A stretch of DNA of 6,187 nucleotides from an uncultured Clostridia bacterium (GTDB lineage: Bacteria; Bacillota; Clostridia; Lachnospirales; Anaerotignaceae), in the NCBI GenBank assembly GCA_947036475.1, contig CAMQRG010000122.1:1-6187 (forward strand). Reading direction: 5' to 3'. Positions 4,754 to 6,187 of this stretch are shown piece by piece (position 1 is the stretch's first letter; every line of letters begins with the position of its first letter). A program made the position numbers and the translations under genes. The notes below the pieces were generated by a model. That model was given only the letters and a program-made list of their open reading frames with translations. It ran no database searches and was not told the DNA's origin.

Positions 4754-6076
4754 ATGAAAATACTATATGTTGGGCCGGAAATGGTAACAGAAAAAATAGA
4801 AAAAATCAGCAGGGAAAATTTTCCTGCATTGGAAACGGATTCTATCAAATATAAGCATTATACAGATGCACTCGAACTGATTGAAAACTACCCGGAAAAG
4901 GCAGACGCAATTTTGTTCGGCGGCAAAACGCCGTTCAAGCTCTATGAGAAGAAGGCGAAGAATAAAATATTGTGTGACTATATTCCCCGCCATGATACGA
5001 CACTTTACCGCGCGATGTTTGAAGCGGTTTACCTGCGGAAATATGATATTAGCAGCCTGAGCATTGACACCTATGACGAGAAGATCACCAGACGTCTGTT
5101 TAACGAAACCAGCATCGCGTACCAGGAAGGGCGGATGTATTTTGCGGAACAGCGGTATCTGGAGGCGGATTATGTAGAGTATGTGCTGAACTTCCACAGA
5201 AGGAATTATGAGAAAAACCATGTGAGCTGCTGCATGACAGGGTTGGAACAGGTGTATTACACACTGCGGCAGGAAGGCGTGCCGGTTGTGTTTTGTATGC
5301 CTTCAGAAGATACAATCCGCCAGTGCCTGAATAACCTCCAGATGAGGATACGGGCGCAGAAAAATAGTGAGAACCAGATTGTGGTGGTCGCAGTGAAAAT
5401 GGACATGCCTTCGGAATATTCTCTGATGAAGGACGATGAATATGCCTATCTTTCCCAGCGGCTGAAGATACTGGACATGTTATACCATTTCAACAGTCGC
5501 ATAGAAGGTGTGCTGGTGGAGCAGGGCCGCAGCGAATTTATGATTTTTACAACGAAAAAGGTCATTGAAACGGAAACGGATAATTATAAAGATATTTATT
5601 TGCTGGATGTTTTGCGGGATGTATCTGTTATTAATACCTATATCGGTATTGGCTATGGCGCAACGGCGAACGATTCTAAATTCAACGCCTATGAGGGAAT
5701 CAAAATTGCCCGGCAGCACGGCGGGCAGGTGGCGTATGTTGTTTTGGAGGGCGGCGACGTGATCGGACCTGTTGGCGCATCTCAGAATGGGAAAAAGAAG
5801 GAAAATTTTGATGAAAAGTTCTACCAGATCGCGCGGGAGAGCAGCCTGAGCGTGAACACAGTCTATAAAATATTCAGCAATATCACCAAGGGCGGGAAAA
5901 CGGAATATACGTCCAAAGAATTGGCAGGAATCTGCGGAGTCAGCGTACGGACGATGGACAGGATCGTGCTGAAACTTTGCGATGCAGGCTATTGCGAAGT
6001 TATCAGCGAAAAGCTCATGAGCAAATATGGCCGGCCGAGCCGAATCCTGCGGTTCAAGCCGTTTTTGTTTTTCTAG
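4754..6076 (+). CDS. transcriptional regulator with degenerate GGDEF-like domain and C-terminal winged helix
   Basis: A 440-residue cytoplasmic protein. Residues 1-95 (MKILYVGPEM..., ADAILFGGKTPFKLYEK at 50-66) look like an alpha/beta ligand-sensing or receiver-like domain, somewhat like the PrpR N-terminal sensor; this is tentative. Residues 95-200 are mostly helical. Residues 207-330 have the GGDEF/nucleotide-cyclase-like pattern: strand IVVVAVKMD (209-217), then GRSEF (258-262) where active diguanylate cyclases have GGDEF, then YIGIGYG (296-302), and AYEGIKIARQHGG (312-324), which matches the family's closing helix. The altered signature argues against cyclic-di-GMP synthesis. Residues 352-377 form a linker that may itself be a small helical domain. 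The helix-turn-helix is TSKELAGICGVSVRTMDRIV (386-405), followed by the wing GRPSRILRF (426-434). It has its own candidate promoter and palindromic upstream sites and is the obvious candidate regulator of the cluster, which is inference from position. Confidence 0.8.
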   Translation: MKILYVGPEMVTEKIEKISRENFPALETDSIKYKHYTDALELIENYPEKADAILFGGKTPFKLYEKKAKNKILCDYIPRHDTTLYRAMFEAVYLRKYDISSLSIDTYDEKITRRLFNETSIAYQEGRMYFAEQRYLEADYVEYVLNFHRRNYEKNHVSCCMTGLEQVYYTLRQEGVPVVFCMPSEDTIRQCLNNLQMRIRAQKNSENQIVVVAVKMDMPSEYSLMKDDEYAYLSQRLKILDMLYHFNSRIEGVLVEQGRSEFMIFTTKKVIETETDNYKDIYLLDVLRDVSVINTYIGIGYGATANDSKFNAYEGIKIARQHGGQVAYVVLEGGDVIGPVGASQNGKKKENFDEKFYQIARESSLSVNTVYKIFSNITKGGKTEYTSKELAGICGVSVRTMDRIVLKLCDAGYCEVISEKLMSKYGRPSRILRFKPFLFF

Positions 6077-6089
6077 GCTGTGGTATGAA

Positions 6090-6112
6090 AAAGGAGGGGG
6101 TGCCCCTCCTTT
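6090..6112 (+). terminator. hairpin after the regulator gene, probable terminator
   Basis: AAAGGAGGGG (6090-6099) pairs perfectly with CCCCTCCTTT (6103-6112) over a three-base GTG loop, starting 14 bases after the stop codon. The stem ends in TTT, but the following bases (CTGTGTTATTC) are only moderately T-rich, so termination may be incomplete. Confidence 0.6.
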
Positions 6113-6141
6113 CTGTGTTATTCAGCTCATGCCTTCAGTAT

Positions 6142-6187
6142 CTGTCTCTTATACACATCTGACGCTGCCGACGACTCCTTACGTGTA
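6142..6187. other. Illumina Nextera adapter read-through (not genomic)
   Basis: Bases 6142-6160 are CTGTCTCTTATACACATCT, the 19-base Tn5 mosaic end used in Nextera libraries. Bases 6161-6174 (GACGCTGCCGACGA) are the adjoining adapter. Bases 6175-6182 (CTCCTTAC) are the reverse complement of the GTAAGGAG i5 index (S505/N505), and 6183-6187 (GTGTA) begin the P5 arm. The order and junctions match the library construct exactly, so the contig end is artefactual, not a transposon. Confidence 0.98.

Noticed and set aside
6142..6160. Tn5 mosaic end as evidence of a natural transposon
   Set aside because: It is followed directly by Nextera adapter, index and P5 sequence, so it comes from library preparation.

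Overview
The window is a contig fragment from a low-to-mid GC Gram-positive, most likely a gut-type Clostridia (Eubacteriales) member. This rests on strong AGGAGG-type ribosome binding sites, a moderate-GC coding region beside a very AT-rich upstream region, a hairpin-dense interspersed element of the kind seen in such genomes, and protein families (DUF5058-type membrane proteins, a D-aminoacylase-type amidohydrolase, a degenerate-GGDEF/winged-helix regulator) that I associate with anaerobic Firmicutes. The species cannot be named from the sequence.

Layout: 1-432 is an AT-rich leader with no convincing gene. Three closely spaced genes for integral membrane proteins follow on the + strand: 433-1143 and 1193-1897 are DUF5058-type paralogues (about half identical by hand alignment), and 1922-2578 is a third, different 218-residue membrane protein. 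A 233-base gap (2579-2811) is almost filled by a structured palindromic element with diverged inverted-repeat ends. It is followed by 2812-4458, an N-acyl-D-amino-acid deacylase-like metallo-amidohydrolase with all expected metal ligands. An intrinsic terminator (4581-4613) closes that transcript. Two abutting perfect palindromes (4673-4719) precede the last gene, a 440-residue regulator (4754-6076) with a degenerate GGDEF-like domain and a C-terminal winged helix. A second hairpin (6090-6112) follows it.

How the parts may work together (inference): the three membrane proteins look like a multi-component uptake or export system. The cytoplasmic deacylase would process what is transported, perhaps N-acyl-D-amino acids or related amides, and the downstream regulator would sense a ligand and control the cluster. 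No characterised transporter is known to me with this composition, so the module is the main candidate for an undescribed system.

The last 46 bases (6142-6187) are not genomic. They are Illumina Nextera read-through: mosaic end, adapter, an 8-base index and the start of the P5 arm. Genomic sequence ends at about 6141.
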